Positions 47,319 through 56,109 of a DNA stretch of 64,000 nucleotides are shown here, piece by piece. The number at the start of each line of letters is the position of its first letter. Position 1 is the first letter of the stretch. The DNA is from Mycolicibacterium setense. GTDB lineage: Bacteria; Actinomycetota; Actinomycetes; Mycobacteriales; Mycobacteriaceae. The translations under genes were made by a program, and so were the position numbers. The DNA is taken from assembly GCF_000805385.1 (NCBI RefSeq), contig NZ_JTJW01000005.1, positions 1 through 64,000 on the forward strand, written 5' to 3'. The notes under the pieces are model-generated. The model saw only the letters and a list, made by a program, of their open reading frames with translations, did no database searches and was not told where the DNA came from.

Positions 47319-47834
47319 GTGCTGAGCAGAGTGGTGATTGGCCTGGTGAGCGTCGCGGGGGCGGCAGTGATGAGCGTGCCGCCGGTGGCGGTCGCGGAGC
47401 CGGAGCCGGCGCCCGTCCTCCCCAACGTCAACGCGTACCCACCGGTGAAGACCTCCGAGTACGCGGTGATGGACAACAACTGGTACGCCTTCAGCATCCC
47501 CGAGGGCATCACCTGCGTCCTGCAGCGCAGCGGTAGTTACGGCTGCAGCGGGCCGATCCCGGCAGCGCCCAACGGCGCCAACCTGGTCAGCGGCGGGCCC
47601 GGGGTGCCCGGGTTCGCCAGCTCGCCGGCACCCGTGTTCGGCGTCGTCGAGAACCCCAAACCGCTGCCGCCGAATTCGCGGATCAGCTATCAGACGATCA
47701 GCTGCGGCACCGACGGTGTGTCGACGTCGTGCATCGACGGGCGCAACCAGTCGGGCTTCGTGATCAGCCCGGCCGGCAGCTTCGTCATCGGCGAGCAGGA
47801 GTCGGACTTCAAGCCGACCTTCCAGATCGGCTGA
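47319..47834 (+). CDS. Secreted protein, unrecognised
   Basis: A 171-residue exported protein with a signal peptide (residues 1-26, cut after VAVAE) and a mature region carrying four cysteines in two pairs (ITCVLQRSGSYGCSG, ISCGTDGVSTSCIDG). It has YAFSIPEGITCVLQ and SGFVISPAGSFVIG, typical of a conserved mycobacterial secreted family of unknown role. GTG 47319 is used. It starts 51 bases after the preceding secreted protein gene and converges on the permease gene. Confidence 0.8.
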   Translation: MLSRVVIGLVSVAGAAVMSVPPVAVAEPEPAPVLPNVNAYPPVKTSEYAVMDNNWYAFSIPEGITCVLQRSGSYGCSGPIPAAPNGANLVSGGPGVPGFASSPAPVFGVVENPKPLPPNSRISYQTISCGTDGVSTSCIDGRNQSGFVISPAGSFVIGEQESDFKPTFQIG

Positions 47835-47851
47835 TCCACACTCGGGGGGCC

Positions 47852-49291
47852 TCAGCCGATCCCCTCGAGCGTCTCCATGTCGCTGGTACCGATCTTCGCG
47901 ATCACCTCCGGTGACCGGCGGCGCAGAATCCAGTACCAGGCCAGCGCGGCGGCAACAGTGGCCAGGAACAGCCACGGGATCACGTTGAGCGGGTAGGCCG
48001 GCACGGGATATACGTTGGCGTAGAACACGTATGCCATCGATCCGATGGCCAGCGCGGCGGCGGGCCAGACCAGCGGCACGCGGACCTCGATACTGCGCAG
48101 GAAAACGACGGCCGCGATCGCGGCGGCGGCGTAGGCCACCATGTAACCGTATGTTCCGTAGGTGTCGACCCAGGTCACGACGTCCATCGCGTCGACGCCG
48201 AGCAGGTAGAGCACCACGGGCACCGCGATCACCATCGGGCTGACCGAGATCAGCGCGCGGTGCGGGGTCAGGTGTGTGGGGTGCGTCCGGCCGATCGCCG
48301 ACGGGACCACACCCTCTTTGCCCATCACATACAGGATGCGGCCGATGACGTTCATCGGGGCGACCACCACGGCGAAAAACGATGCGGCGATACCGAAGTT
48401 GAGGATCGGGTTGAACCAGCCCGGCATGCCCACCAGTGACGCGAGATCGTTGAGCGGCTGGGCGGATTCGCCGAGGCCGGATCCCAACGCGGCCACCTGG
48501 GTGTAGGCGGCGAAGACGTAGAGCACACCCACGCCGGCGGCGCTCCACATGATGGCGCGTGGCACCGCTCGGTAGGGGTCTTTGGCTTCCCGGGCCAGGG
48601 CGTCGGCGCTGGAGAATCCGACGAAGCCAAGGATCGCCAGCACCATGCCCACCGCGATTCCGGACGGCTTGGCGCCGCTCAGGTCGAATTGGTCGGCGTC
48701 GAACGCGTCTGCCCCGAGGTGCACGAGGGTGAAGATCAGCAACAGGATGATGATGGACACCGAAATAAGTTCCAGCACAAGGGAAACCCGTGCCGACAGT
48801 CGGATTCCGCGGATGGTGAACAAGGTGGCCAGTGCGCCGAGGGCGGCGGCCAGCACGATCTGTGCGGCCACCCCGTGGACCGGGATGCCGAGTTGGTTGA
48901 GCAGGGTGGCGGTGTAGGCCACCGAGCCGCTCAGTGAGCCCGCGGCGATACCGAAGCATCCGATGATCAGGCTGACGCCGGTCAAGTAGGCGCCGAAAGG
49001 TCCGAGTGCGGTCGCGGCGTAGCTGTACAGCGAACCCGCGCTCGAGCGGCGCTTGGCGAACTGCGAGATGCAGTAACCGACCGAGAGGATGACGACGGTG
49101 GCCAGCGCGAACGAGAGCCAGGTGCCGTTACTGGCAGTCGTGTAGATGGCGGCCGCGGTGAACGCGATGACGGCGCTGGGCGCGATGTTGGCGATCGCCT
49201 GCGCGGCGAGTTCGCCGCCGCCCATCACCCCGCGGCGCAGCCCGGCATCTCCGCTCGGTGCCCCGGCCCGGGTCTGAAGATCTTCAGTCAC
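47852..49291 (-). CDS. APC-family amino acid/amine permease
   Basis: A 479-residue APC-superfamily transporter with about 12 membrane helices. Typical segments are IANIAPSAVIAFTAAAIYT near TM1, YSYAATALGPFGAYLTG, GFVGFSSADALAREAKDPYRAVPRAI (the conserved loop after TM6), and MGKEGVVPSAIGRTHP. Substrates in this family are amino acids or amines. It is 18 bases downstream of the zinc dehydrogenase gene on the same strand, so transport and oxidation of one compound are probably linked. Confidence 0.9.
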   Translation of the reverse strand: MTEDLQTRAGAPSGDAGLRRGVMGGGELAAQAIANIAPSAVIAFTAAAIYTTASNGTWLSFALATVVILSVGYCISQFAKRRSSAGSLYSYAATALGPFGAYLTGVSLIIGCFGIAAGSLSGSVAYTATLLNQLGIPVHGVAAQIVLAAALGALATLFTIRGIRLSARVSLVLELISVSIIILLLIFTLVHLGADAFDADQFDLSGAKPSGIAVGMVLAILGFVGFSSADALAREAKDPYRAVPRAIMWSAAGVGVLYVFAAYTQVAALGSGLGESAQPLNDLASLVGMPGWFNPILNFGIAASFFAVVVAPMNVIGRILYVMGKEGVVPSAIGRTHPTHLTPHRALISVSPMVIAVPVVLYLLGVDAMDVVTWVDTYGTYGYMVAYAAAAIAAVVFLRSIEVRVPLVWPAAALAIGSMAYVFYANVYPVPAYPLNVIPWLFLATVAAALAWYWILRRRSPEVIAKIGTSDMETLEGIG

Positions 49292-49309
49292 TTGGGATCT
49301 CGATTCTTC

Positions 49310-50455
49310 TCAGGCGTTCGGGACGAGCAGTTGGCGCAGTGCGTGGCCGGCGGCCAGGTCGTCGAGGGCTGCCGCGGCCTCGGCCAGTGGCCGCCGCGCG
49401 GAGATCATCGAGCCGAGGTCGAGATTGCCTGCCATCACCTCGTCGACCAGCTGGGGGATGTCTCGCTCCGGCACCGCCGAGCCGTAATTGGAGCCGAGGA
49501 TCCGTTGATCGGCTTCGGCCAGCGCGAGCGGGTCGAAGGTGGCGCGTTCGCCGGCCGGCGGCAGGCCGACGATGACGGCGGCACCGCCGAGGCCCAGCGC
49601 GGCGATGGCCTGCTCGGTGGTGGCGATCTTGCCGATGGCGTCGAAGACGTAGTCGTATCCGTCGGGCAGCACCTCACGCAGGGCGGCCACGACGTCCTCG
49701 ACCGCCGAGGCGTCGACGGTGTCGGTGGCCCCGAGGGTGCGGGCCAGGTCGAGTTTTTCGGCCACCACGTCGATGGCCACGATGCGTGCGGCACCGGCCA
49801 GCCGGGCGCCCTGCACACAGGCCAGACCGACGCCGCCGCATCCGATCACCGCGACGGTCGAACCGGGCTGCACCCGGGCGGTGTTGCGGACGGCGCCGAC
49901 GCCCGTCGCGATGGCGCAGCCGACGATGGCGATGTCTTGCAGCGGGGCGTCCTTGCGGACCTTGACCGCGCCGCTGCGGGGAACCACGACCTGATCGGCG
50001 TAGGAGGACACCCCGAGGTAGTGGTGGATCCGGCCGCGTTCGTTGGACAGCCGGGTGGTTCCGTCGTACAGGGTGCCGCCGGTGGCCACGACCGATGCCA
50101 CCAGTGCGCACTGGGCGGGCCGGCCGGCCTGACAGGCGCGGCATTCGCCGCAGCCGGGCACCCAGCTGAGCACCACATGATCGCCGGGCTCGAGGTCGTC
50201 GACGCCGGGGCCGACCGCGGTGACCACGCCGGATCCTTCGTGTCCCAGCACCACCGGCACCGGGACATCCCAGGCCCCGGTGGTGACGTGCAGGTCGGAG
50301 TGGCACACGCCGGCGGCGGCGATCTCCACCTGTACCTCGCCGGGGCCCGGGGCGGCGAGCTCGACGTGCTCGATGCTGATGGTTCCGTTGCCGTCGAGGA
50401 CGGCGGCCTGAATCCGCGTCGATTCGCCGCCGGGTGCGGTTGCAGGTGCAGACAC
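49310..50455 (-). CDS. Zinc-dependent medium-chain alcohol dehydrogenase
   Basis: A 381-residue MDR-family dehydrogenase. Catalytic zinc ligands are in AGVCHSDLHV and GHEGSGVV. The structural zinc lobe is CGECRACQAGRPAQC (four Cys). The NAD-binding motif is VIGCGGVGLACVQGARLAGA, followed by VAIDVVAEKLDLA. It oxidises an alcohol or aldehyde adduct with NAD(P). GTG 50455 is chosen because AAAGG precedes it at the right distance; ATG 50491 would add 12 residues. It is the first gene of a likely two-gene transcript with the permease and divergent from the XRE-cupin regulator. Confidence 0.88.
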   Translation of the reverse strand: MSAPATAPGGESTRIQAAVLDGNGTISIEHVELAAPGPGEVQVEIAAAGVCHSDLHVTTGAWDVPVPVVLGHEGSGVVTAVGPGVDDLEPGDHVVLSWVPGCGECRACQAGRPAQCALVASVVATGGTLYDGTTRLSNERGRIHHYLGVSSYADQVVVPRSGAVKVRKDAPLQDIAIVGCAIATGVGAVRNTARVQPGSTVAVIGCGGVGLACVQGARLAGAARIVAIDVVAEKLDLARTLGATDTVDASAVEDVVAALREVLPDGYDYVFDAIGKIATTEQAIAALGLGGAAVIVGLPPAGERATFDPLALAEADQRILGSNYGSAVPERDIPQLVDEVMAGNLDLGSMISARRPLAEAAAALDDLAAGHALRQLLVPNA

Positions 50456-50510
50456 CGTGTGCCTTTCTGTGCTTTGGGGAGGCACCGCCACGTGTAGGGT
50501 TCAATGCCAT

Positions 50511-50531
50511 AAAACGCTGAACGTGTTTTAC
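50511..50531. promoter_or_regulatory. Operator candidate TAAAAC-N9-GTTTTA
   Basis: This inverted repeat lies in the 117-base divergent region between the dehydrogenase gene (56 bases upstream of its start) and the XRE-cupin gene (42 bases upstream of its start). The position suits binding by the adjacent regulator. Confidence 0.5.
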
Positions 50532-50572
50532 ACCACTAAACGAACGGGCGTCAACAGGAGGGGGAAGCTTCA

Positions 50573-51205
50573 GTGGCGGACGGCCAGCAGACCGGCACGG
50601 AAACCGGCATGGGGCGAGCCGGGGCGCGGCTGCGCGAGTTTCGCGGTCAGCGCGGATTGAGCCTGACCGAGGTGGCCGCCCGCGCCGAGGTGACCAAGGG
50701 TTTCCTGAGCCTGGCCGAGCGAGGGATGACCAATGTGTCGGTCCCGGTGCTGATGCGGATCTGCGAGGCCCTGGAGATCGGCATCGGCGACCTGTTCGAG
50801 TACCCCTCGGCTCCGGTGGTGCGCAGCGGGGCCGGGGCGCCGCTGGAGATGGGCGGGCACGGGGTCCGAGAAGAGTTGTTGACCCCGAAGTCCGAACACC
50901 ATGTGCAGGTGATGCACACCGTGATGCGGCCCGGCGGTGGTTCCGGCGGGGCCTACCGGCTCGACGCCGCAACAGTTTTCGTCTACGTGCTCAAGGGCGA
51001 GCTCAGCATCACCGTCGAGGGGCAGACCACATCGCTGGACACCGGCGACAGCATGACCTTCGGCGCGACCCAGCTGCATGACTGGCACAACCCGACCGAC
51101 GGGGAGGCCGAGGTGCTCTGGACCATCGCGCCGCCGGTCGGGGCCGAGGACTTCCGCGCCGCGGTGCGCGGTGACCTGGAGCCTGGATCCGCGAAAGTGA
51201 CGTAA
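50573..51205 (+). CDS. XRE-cupin transcriptional regulator
   Basis: A 210-residue regulator. The XRE helix-turn-helix is at about residues 18-72 (RLREFRGQRGLSLTEVAARA, KGFLSLAERGMTNVSVPVLM). The cupin sensor domain is at about 105-190 (MRPGGGSGGAYRL, FVYVLKGELSITVEGQ, LHDWHNPTDGEAEVLW). The family often controls adjacent catabolic dehydrogenase and permease genes in response to their substrate. GTG 50573 follows a strong AGGAGGGGG site. It is divergent from the dehydrogenase-permease pair. Confidence 0.9.
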   Translation: MADGQQTGTETGMGRAGARLREFRGQRGLSLTEVAARAEVTKGFLSLAERGMTNVSVPVLMRICEALEIGIGDLFEYPSAPVVRSGAGAPLEMGGHGVREELLTPKSEHHVQVMHTVMRPGGGSGGAYRLDAATVFVYVLKGELSITVEGQTTSLDTGDSMTFGATQLHDWHNPTDGEAEVLWTIAPPVGAEDFRAAVRGDLEPGSAKVT

Positions 51206-51248
51206 TGGTCGTTGTCACCGCTGCGTGACGACCATGGCGTCACTTTCG
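51192..51248. terminator. Extended hairpin between convergent regulator and gpsA
   Basis: CGAAAGTGACG (51192-51202) pairs with 51238-51248. An inner ATGGTCGT (51205-51212) pairs with ACGACCAT (51228-51235). The structure overlaps the last codons of the XRE-cupin gene and ends 17 bases before the gpsA stop, so it probably terminates both. Confidence 0.55.
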
Positions 51249-51264
51249 GCGCACAGGCTGGGCG

Positions 51265-52290
51265 TCAGAACCCCGAGCCGTGCACCTCGTGGCCGGGCTT
51301 TTCGACCATCAGACCGTAGTAGGCGTCCTCCACCTTCGCGCCGTGGTTGATCACGCTGTCCACCTCGCGGGCGATGGGCATGTTCAGCCCGTACTTGTCG
51401 GCGAATTCCATGATGACGCTGGCGGCCTTGACGCCCTCGGCCACCTGATTCATCGACGTGATGATCTCGTCGACCGTCTTGCCCAAGCCCAGTTGCTCGC
51501 CGACATGGCGGTTGCGGCTGCGCTGGCTGGTGCAGGTGACGATGAGGTCTCCCATGCCGGCCAGGCCGGCGAAGGTGTCGCGGTGCCCGCCCATCGCCTC
51601 GCCGAGTTTGGACATCTCCCGCACCGCCCGGGCCATCACCATCGCGCGGGTGTTCTCGCCGATACCCAGTGAATAACCCATGCCGACGGCGATTGCGTAG
51701 ACGTTCTTGAGCGCCCCGGCCATCTCGACACCGATCACGTCGTCGGTGGTGTAGGTGCGAAAGCGCTTGGTGCGGAACAACTGTGCCAGGTTGGCGGCCA
51801 GATGCTGATCGGGCATGGCCAGCACGGCGGCGGCGGCATAGCCTTCGGCGACCTCGCGGGCGATGTTCGGCCCGGCCAGGATGCCTGCCGGATGCCCGGG
51901 CAGGACCTCGTCGACGATCTCGCTCATCCGCCGGTTGGTGCCCTGCTCGAGGCCCTTGACCAGTGAGACCACCGGGACCCACGGCCGCAGCTCGCGGGCC
52001 AGTTCGGTCAACACCCCGCGGAAGCCGTGCGAAGGCACGCCCATCACGATCACATCGGCGCAATTGGCCGCTTCACTGAAATCGTTTGTGGCCTTGAGAC
52101 TTTCGGGAAGTGCGACTTCGTTTCCCAGGTAGCGCGAGTTGCGGTGGTTGGCGTTGATGTCCTTGGCGGTCTCCTCCGAGCGCACCCACTGCAGGGTGGG
52201 GCCGCGCCGAGCGCAGATGGAGGCGACGGTGGTGCCCCAGGATCCTCCGCCGAGGACGACGACGTTGGGTTCGCGTTGCGCTGGTGCCAT
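51265..52290 (-). CDS. gpsA: Glycerol-3-phosphate dehydrogenase [NAD(P)+]
   Basis: A 341-residue enzyme, exactly the length of M. tuberculosis GpdA1 (Rv0564c), reducing dihydroxyacetone phosphate to sn-glycerol-3-phosphate for phospholipid synthesis. The cofactor motif is VVVLGGGSWGTTVASICARRG (start of protein). Further segments are SLVKGLEQG, LAGPNIAREVAEG, GVEMAGALKNVYAIAVGM (catalytic Lys) and LAGMGDLIVTCTS. The longer open frame to 52461 has no family similarity upstream of ATG 52290. Confidence 0.94.
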   Translation of the reverse strand: MAPAQREPNVVVLGGGSWGTTVASICARRGPTLQWVRSEETAKDINANHRNSRYLGNEVALPESLKATNDFSEAANCADVIVMGVPSHGFRGVLTELARELRPWVPVVSLVKGLEQGTNRRMSEIVDEVLPGHPAGILAGPNIAREVAEGYAAAAVLAMPDQHLAANLAQLFRTKRFRTYTTDDVIGVEMAGALKNVYAIAVGMGYSLGIGENTRAMVMARAVREMSKLGEAMGGHRDTFAGLAGMGDLIVTCTSQRSRNRHVGEQLGLGKTVDEIITSMNQVAEGVKAASVIMEFADKYGLNMPIAREVDSVINHGAKVEDAYYGLMVEKPGHEVHGSGF

Positions 52291-52871
52291 GGCGATCAGA
52301 GTATTGCCGCGATGCCGTTGCTGAGCCGAAGTTGCCGAACTGGGTCGGCCTGTGCGCATATGAGATGCTCCGAAACCCCGACTGACATCGCCTGTAGTCA
52401 GTAGACTTCGGCGCAACGGCGCGCGAAGGGCCTGCCGGCAAAAATTCGGCCACCATTTCACCTATATCGACACGATCGGCAAAGTTAATGCCCATGCCGG
52501 GCACTGATTCCGTCGTGAGTTCATCCGTGTGGCGCGAATCCCTGACCCGCCGGCGCGCTGCCCTTACGTCAGCGTCAATGCGAGGGATCCTCGCCGCGGC
52601 CTGAATGCCCTGCATTTACACGTGTTACGAGAAGTGCAACGTCTTCACCGGCGCGGTGGGAGTGGCCCCGGCGGTGCGCCTGGGGCGACGACGGATTTGC
52701 CGGAAATTGATGAGCCAACCTCGCTAAGTGAATGATTATTCGGCAAAACATTGACGGGGGATCAGCTCCGACGCTACCGTGCCAACCACTGCGAGTTATC
52801 CGGCCGAAGGTGGCCGTACCTCGGCTTCGGGAGGGATTGATCTTGTTTGGTCTGCTGCTTAATGAGAGAGG
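52291..52871. other. 581-base divergent intergenic region, gpsA / mce locus II
   Basis: No credible gene was seen; short frames (for example 52529-52735) are arginine/proline-rich and lack ribosome sites. It contains the mce locus II promoter and shared element (separate entry) and must hold the gpsA promoter. Confidence 0.6.
52725..52780 (+). promoter_or_regulatory. mce locus II promoter with shared upstream element
   Basis: TAAGTGAATGATTATTC (52725-52741) differs by one base from the element before mce locus I. The core GAAT-N4-ATTC ends nine bases before -35 TTGACG (52751-52756). An 18-base spacer and -10 TACCGT (52775-52780) follow. A start near 52787 would leave a leader of about 85 bases to yrbEA. 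Confidence 0.6.
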
Positions 52872-53741
52872 ATGACGGCGCCGCCTGAGAGCGTGTCAGA
52901 TGGGGTCGAGCCGGAGCGGGGAATCGACGCCATCGAGAACTGGGCCACCGGCTATGCCAGGCGTCATCCGCTGGCGTCGCTCACCACGGTGGGGGACCAG
53001 TTCGTGCTCGGAGTCCGGACCGTCCAGATCCTCTTCCTCGACCTTGTCACGGGCCGCTTCCAATGGCAGGAGTTCGTCCGCCAGGGTGCCTTCATGGCTG
53101 GTACGGCCGTGCTTCCCACCGTATTGGTGGCGCTGCCGATCGGCGTCACCCTCTCGATTCAGTTCGCCCTGCTGGCCGGACAGGTCGGCGCGACGTCACT
53201 GGCCGGTGCGGCGAGTGGGCTGGCCGTAATCCGGCAGGCCGCGTCGTTGGTCGCGGCCGTTCTCATGGCCGCAGCGGTCGGGTCCGCGATCACCGCAGAC
53301 CTGGGATCGCGGACCATGCGCGAGGAAACCGATGCCATGGAGGTCATGGGCGTCTCGGTGATTCAGCGGCTGGTCGTACCGCGCTTCGTCGCCGCGATCA
53401 TGATCGGCGTCGCGCTCACCGGGGTGGTGTGCTTCGTCGGCTTCCTGGCCAGCTTCCTGTTCAACGTCTACTTCCAGAACGGCGCCCCCGGCAGCTTCGT
53501 GGCAACCTTCGCCTCGTTCGCTACCACCGGCGACATGGTGGTGGCTCTGTTGAAGGCGGTGATCTTCGGCGCCATCGTGGCCGTGGTGTCGTGCCAGAAG
53601 GGGTTGTCCACGAAGGGCGGTCCGACCGGGGTGGCGAACTCCGTGAACGCGGCGGTGGTGGAATCGATCCTGTTGCTGATGGTCGTCAACGTCGCGATCA
53701 GCCAGCTCTACATCATGTTGTTCCCCCGGGTCGGGCTGTGA
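52872..53741 (+). CDS. yrbEA: YrbE-type MCE permease, first subunit (locus II)
   Basis: A 289-residue MlaE/YrbE permease. An N-terminal cytoplasmic stretch of about 60 residues precedes the helices. The family loop is DLGSRTMREETDAMEVMGVSV, with FVGFLASFLFNVYFQNGAPG and SCQKGLSTKGGPTGVANSVN. ATG 52872 follows GAGAGG. It is the first gene of locus II, one base before yrbEB. Confidence 0.92.
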   Translation: MTAPPESVSDGVEPERGIDAIENWATGYARRHPLASLTTVGDQFVLGVRTVQILFLDLVTGRFQWQEFVRQGAFMAGTAVLPTVLVALPIGVTLSIQFALLAGQVGATSLAGAASGLAVIRQAASLVAAVLMAAAVGSAITADLGSRTMREETDAMEVMGVSVIQRLVVPRFVAAIMIGVALTGVVCFVGFLASFLFNVYFQNGAPGSFVATFASFATTGDMVVALLKAVIFGAIVAVVSCQKGLSTKGGPTGVANSVNAAVVESILLLMVVNVAISQLYIMLFPRVGL

Positions 53742-53742
53742 C

Positions 53743-54600
53743 ATGACGGCCTCGACTTTCGTCCCATCGCCGCTCCGACCGTTCGTGCGGCTGTACAAGC
53801 GGGCTTCTGTGCCCGTGATGCGACTGGGACACATGATGGTGTTCTTCGTCAGGGCCCTGACAGCGGTACCGATCGTGCTGCGCCATTACCGCAGCGAGTT
53901 CGTTCGGCTGCTCTCCGACATCGCCTGGGGCAACGGCTCACTCGTGGTCGGCGGCGGCACCATCGGGGTCGCGGTGGTGCTGGGCATCACCATGGGAGCC
54001 CTCGTCGGCATCGAGGGCTACAACTTTCTGGACCTGCTCGGGCTCGGTCCGGCCACCGGCATCATCTCGTCGTTGGTGAACACCCGTGAGCTGGCGCCGA
54101 TCGCCGCTTCGTTGGCCTTCGCAACGCAGGCCGGCTGCCGGTTCACCGCGCAGCTGGGGTCGATGCGGATCGCCGAGGAGATCGACGCACTCGATTCCAT
54201 CGCGATCCGTCCGATTCCGTATCTGGTCACCACGCGGCTGATGGCCGCGGTGATCGCGGTGATCCCGCTCTACGCGCTGTGCCTGGCGGTGAGTTATCTG
54301 ACCACCCAGGTGGTGGTCTTCGTGATCAGCGGCGGCTCGACCGGCTCCTACCTGCATTACTTCAGCCTCATGCTGTCCGGGCAGGACATCCTCTACTCGG
54401 TGCTCAAGGCGGTCATCTTCGTCTGGATCGCATCGACCGTGCAGTGCTATTACGGCTTCTACGCATCGGGCGGGCCGGTGGGCGTGGGTGTGGCGGCAGG
54501 CCATGCCATGCGGGCCAGCATCACCGTGGTGGTCATCGTCAACATGCTGCTCACCATGGCGCTGTGGACGGTCGATTCAGGAGCGAGGTTCGGCGGCTAG
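53743..54600 (+). CDS. yrbEB: YrbE-type MCE permease, second subunit (locus II)
   Basis: A 285-residue MlaE/YrbE permease, the same length as its locus I counterpart. Core segments are NGSLVVGGGTIGVAVVLGIT, NTRELAPIAASLAFATQAGC, IAEEIDALDSIAIRPIPYL and YYGFYASGGPVGVGVAAGHA. It ends directly against the mceA start codon (TAG then ATG). Confidence 0.92.
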   Translation: MTASTFVPSPLRPFVRLYKRASVPVMRLGHMMVFFVRALTAVPIVLRHYRSEFVRLLSDIAWGNGSLVVGGGTIGVAVVLGITMGALVGIEGYNFLDLLGLGPATGIISSLVNTRELAPIAASLAFATQAGCRFTAQLGSMRIAEEIDALDSIAIRPIPYLVTTRLMAAVIAVIPLYALCLAVSYLTTQVVVFVISGGSTGSYLHYFSLMLSGQDILYSVLKAVIFVWIASTVQCYYGFYASGGPVGVGVAAGHAMRASITVVVIVNMLLTMALWTVDSGARFGG

Positions 54601-56109
54601 ATGGGTAACTCGCTGGAGATGGACGGGCGTGGCCCGACCGACCGTCAATTGCTCGGCTGTGGTGCCGCGGTACTCGTTGTGGGAGCGTTGATTTCGACAC
54701 TCTTGCTGGTGAAGGCGACCGGGCGGCTCGACGCGCGCGTCCCGGTGGTGGCCGCGCTGGTGAACGTCGGCGACGGACTTCCCCAGCGGTCCGACGTGAA
54801 GTATCACGGCGTGCTCGTCGGGATGGTCGACGAAGTCGTCCCGGCCGCCAACGGCGACCCCAACTTCGTGCACATCGACCTCAAACCCGAATACGCGGCG
54901 TCCATCCCCAACACAGTGACCGCACGCGTGGTGCCCAGCAACGTCTTCGCGGTGTCGTCGGTGCAACTCGTCGACTCCGGCGGGCCGGGCGCACCCATCG
55001 CCGCCGGCGCCCAGATCCCAGAGGACACCGAACTTCCCACCGTGCTGTTCCAGACCACGATCAGCAAGCTGCGCGACGTACTGGCCGCAACCGGTCGCGG
55101 TCGTGAGGACAAGACGGTGGGCATCCTGGCCGCGGTGAACGCCGCGACCGAGAATCGGCGCAACGAATTGCTCACCAGCGGTGCGCAATTGAATCGACTG
55201 ATCGATCAGCTCGATGCGGTGGTGGCCACCGAACCGGACCAGACCACGGTCTCGGCCCTGATCGAGGCCACTGCGGGGCTGCAGCAGACCGCGCCCGATC
55301 TGCTCGACGCTCTGCACAAGGCGGTGCAGCCGATGCAGACCCTCGTCGAGCAACGCTCACAGCTCAACACCATGATCAACGGCGGCATCAACACCGTGGG
55401 TACCACGCACACGGCGCTCGACAACCACACCGATCAACTGGTCAAGACCACTGCCAACCTGACGCCGGTGTTGGGTGTGCTGGCCGACACCTCCGACAAC
55501 TGGGTGCCGGCCTTCGTGAAGCTCAATCAGTTGTCGGGCAAGTTCTTCGAGCACGTCTGGATACCTGAGCACGACTTCGGCAACATGCGGGTGAACCTGT
55601 CGTTGACGCCGAGCTACGCCTACACCCGCGCCGACTGCCCGCAGTACTCCGGCCTCAAGGGACCGAGCTGTTTCACCGCCCCGCTGGTTCCGACCCGACC
55701 CTCACTGCCGGATGTGCTGCTGCCACAGAACTATCAGCCGCCGGCAGATCTGGCGCCGCCACCGGGAACGACGCTGGGAGCCAACGGCAACCTGATCGCC
55801 GACGGGCCGCCGCTGGTCAATCCGAACCCGAACCTGGCTGACCCGAATCCCCCACTTCCGCCGTGGATGCCACCGTCCGGCCCGGTGCCGGGAACGGCGA
55901 ATCCCGCGCTGATGCCGACGCCGCCTCCGCCCGTGCCGCTCTCACCGGTCGCTCCGGTGGCGCCGCGGCCTGCCGGCGCCCCTCCGGCGGCGTCGGTCCC
56001 CGGGTCGGCTCCCGCGCCGGGCGCCGCCCCGGCACCGGATGGCCCGCTGCTGCCCGCCGAAGCCGCACCCGCTGCCGCGCAACCTGTTCCAGGAGAGGGA
56101 GGCCGATGA
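54601..56109 (+). CDS. mceA: MCE family protein MceA with long proline-rich tail (locus II)
   Basis: A 502-residue MCE protein. The membrane segment is about residues 18-38. The MCE domain contains LVNVGDGLPQRSDVKYHGVL and VVPSNVFAVSSVQLVD. A helical segment (about 160-320) follows, then PSYAYTRADCPQYSGLKGPSC. From about residue 365 the protein is a Pro/Ala-rich low-complexity tail of roughly 135 residues (PNPNLADPNPPLPPWMPPSG). ATGA overlap with mceB. Confidence 0.92.
   Translation: MGNSLEMDGRGPTDRQLLGCGAAVLVVGALISTLLLVKATGRLDARVPVVAALVNVGDGLPQRSDVKYHGVLVGMVDEVVPAANGDPNFVHIDLKPEYAASIPNTVTARVVPSNVFAVSSVQLVDSGGPGAPIAAGAQIPEDTELPTVLFQTTISKLRDVLAATGRGREDKTVGILAAVNAATENRRNELLTSGAQLNRLIDQLDAVVATEPDQTTVSALIEATAGLQQTAPDLLDALHKAVQPMQTLVEQRSQLNTMINGGINTVGTTHTALDNHTDQLVKTTANLTPVLGVLADTSDNWVPAFVKLNQLSGKFFEHVWIPEHDFGNMRVNLSLTPSYAYTRADCPQYSGLKGPSCFTAPLVPTRPSLPDVLLPQNYQPPADLAPPPGTTLGANGNLIADGPPLVNPNPNLADPNPPLPPWMPPSGPVPGTANPALMPTPPPPVPLSPVAPVAPRPAGAPPAASVPGSAPAPGAAPAPDGPLLPAEAAPAAAQPVPGEGGR

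Noticed and set aside
52529..52735. Small gene in the gpsA / mce locus II interval
   Set aside because: The product is arginine/proline-rich with no ribosome site, and the frame ends within the predicted promoter element.
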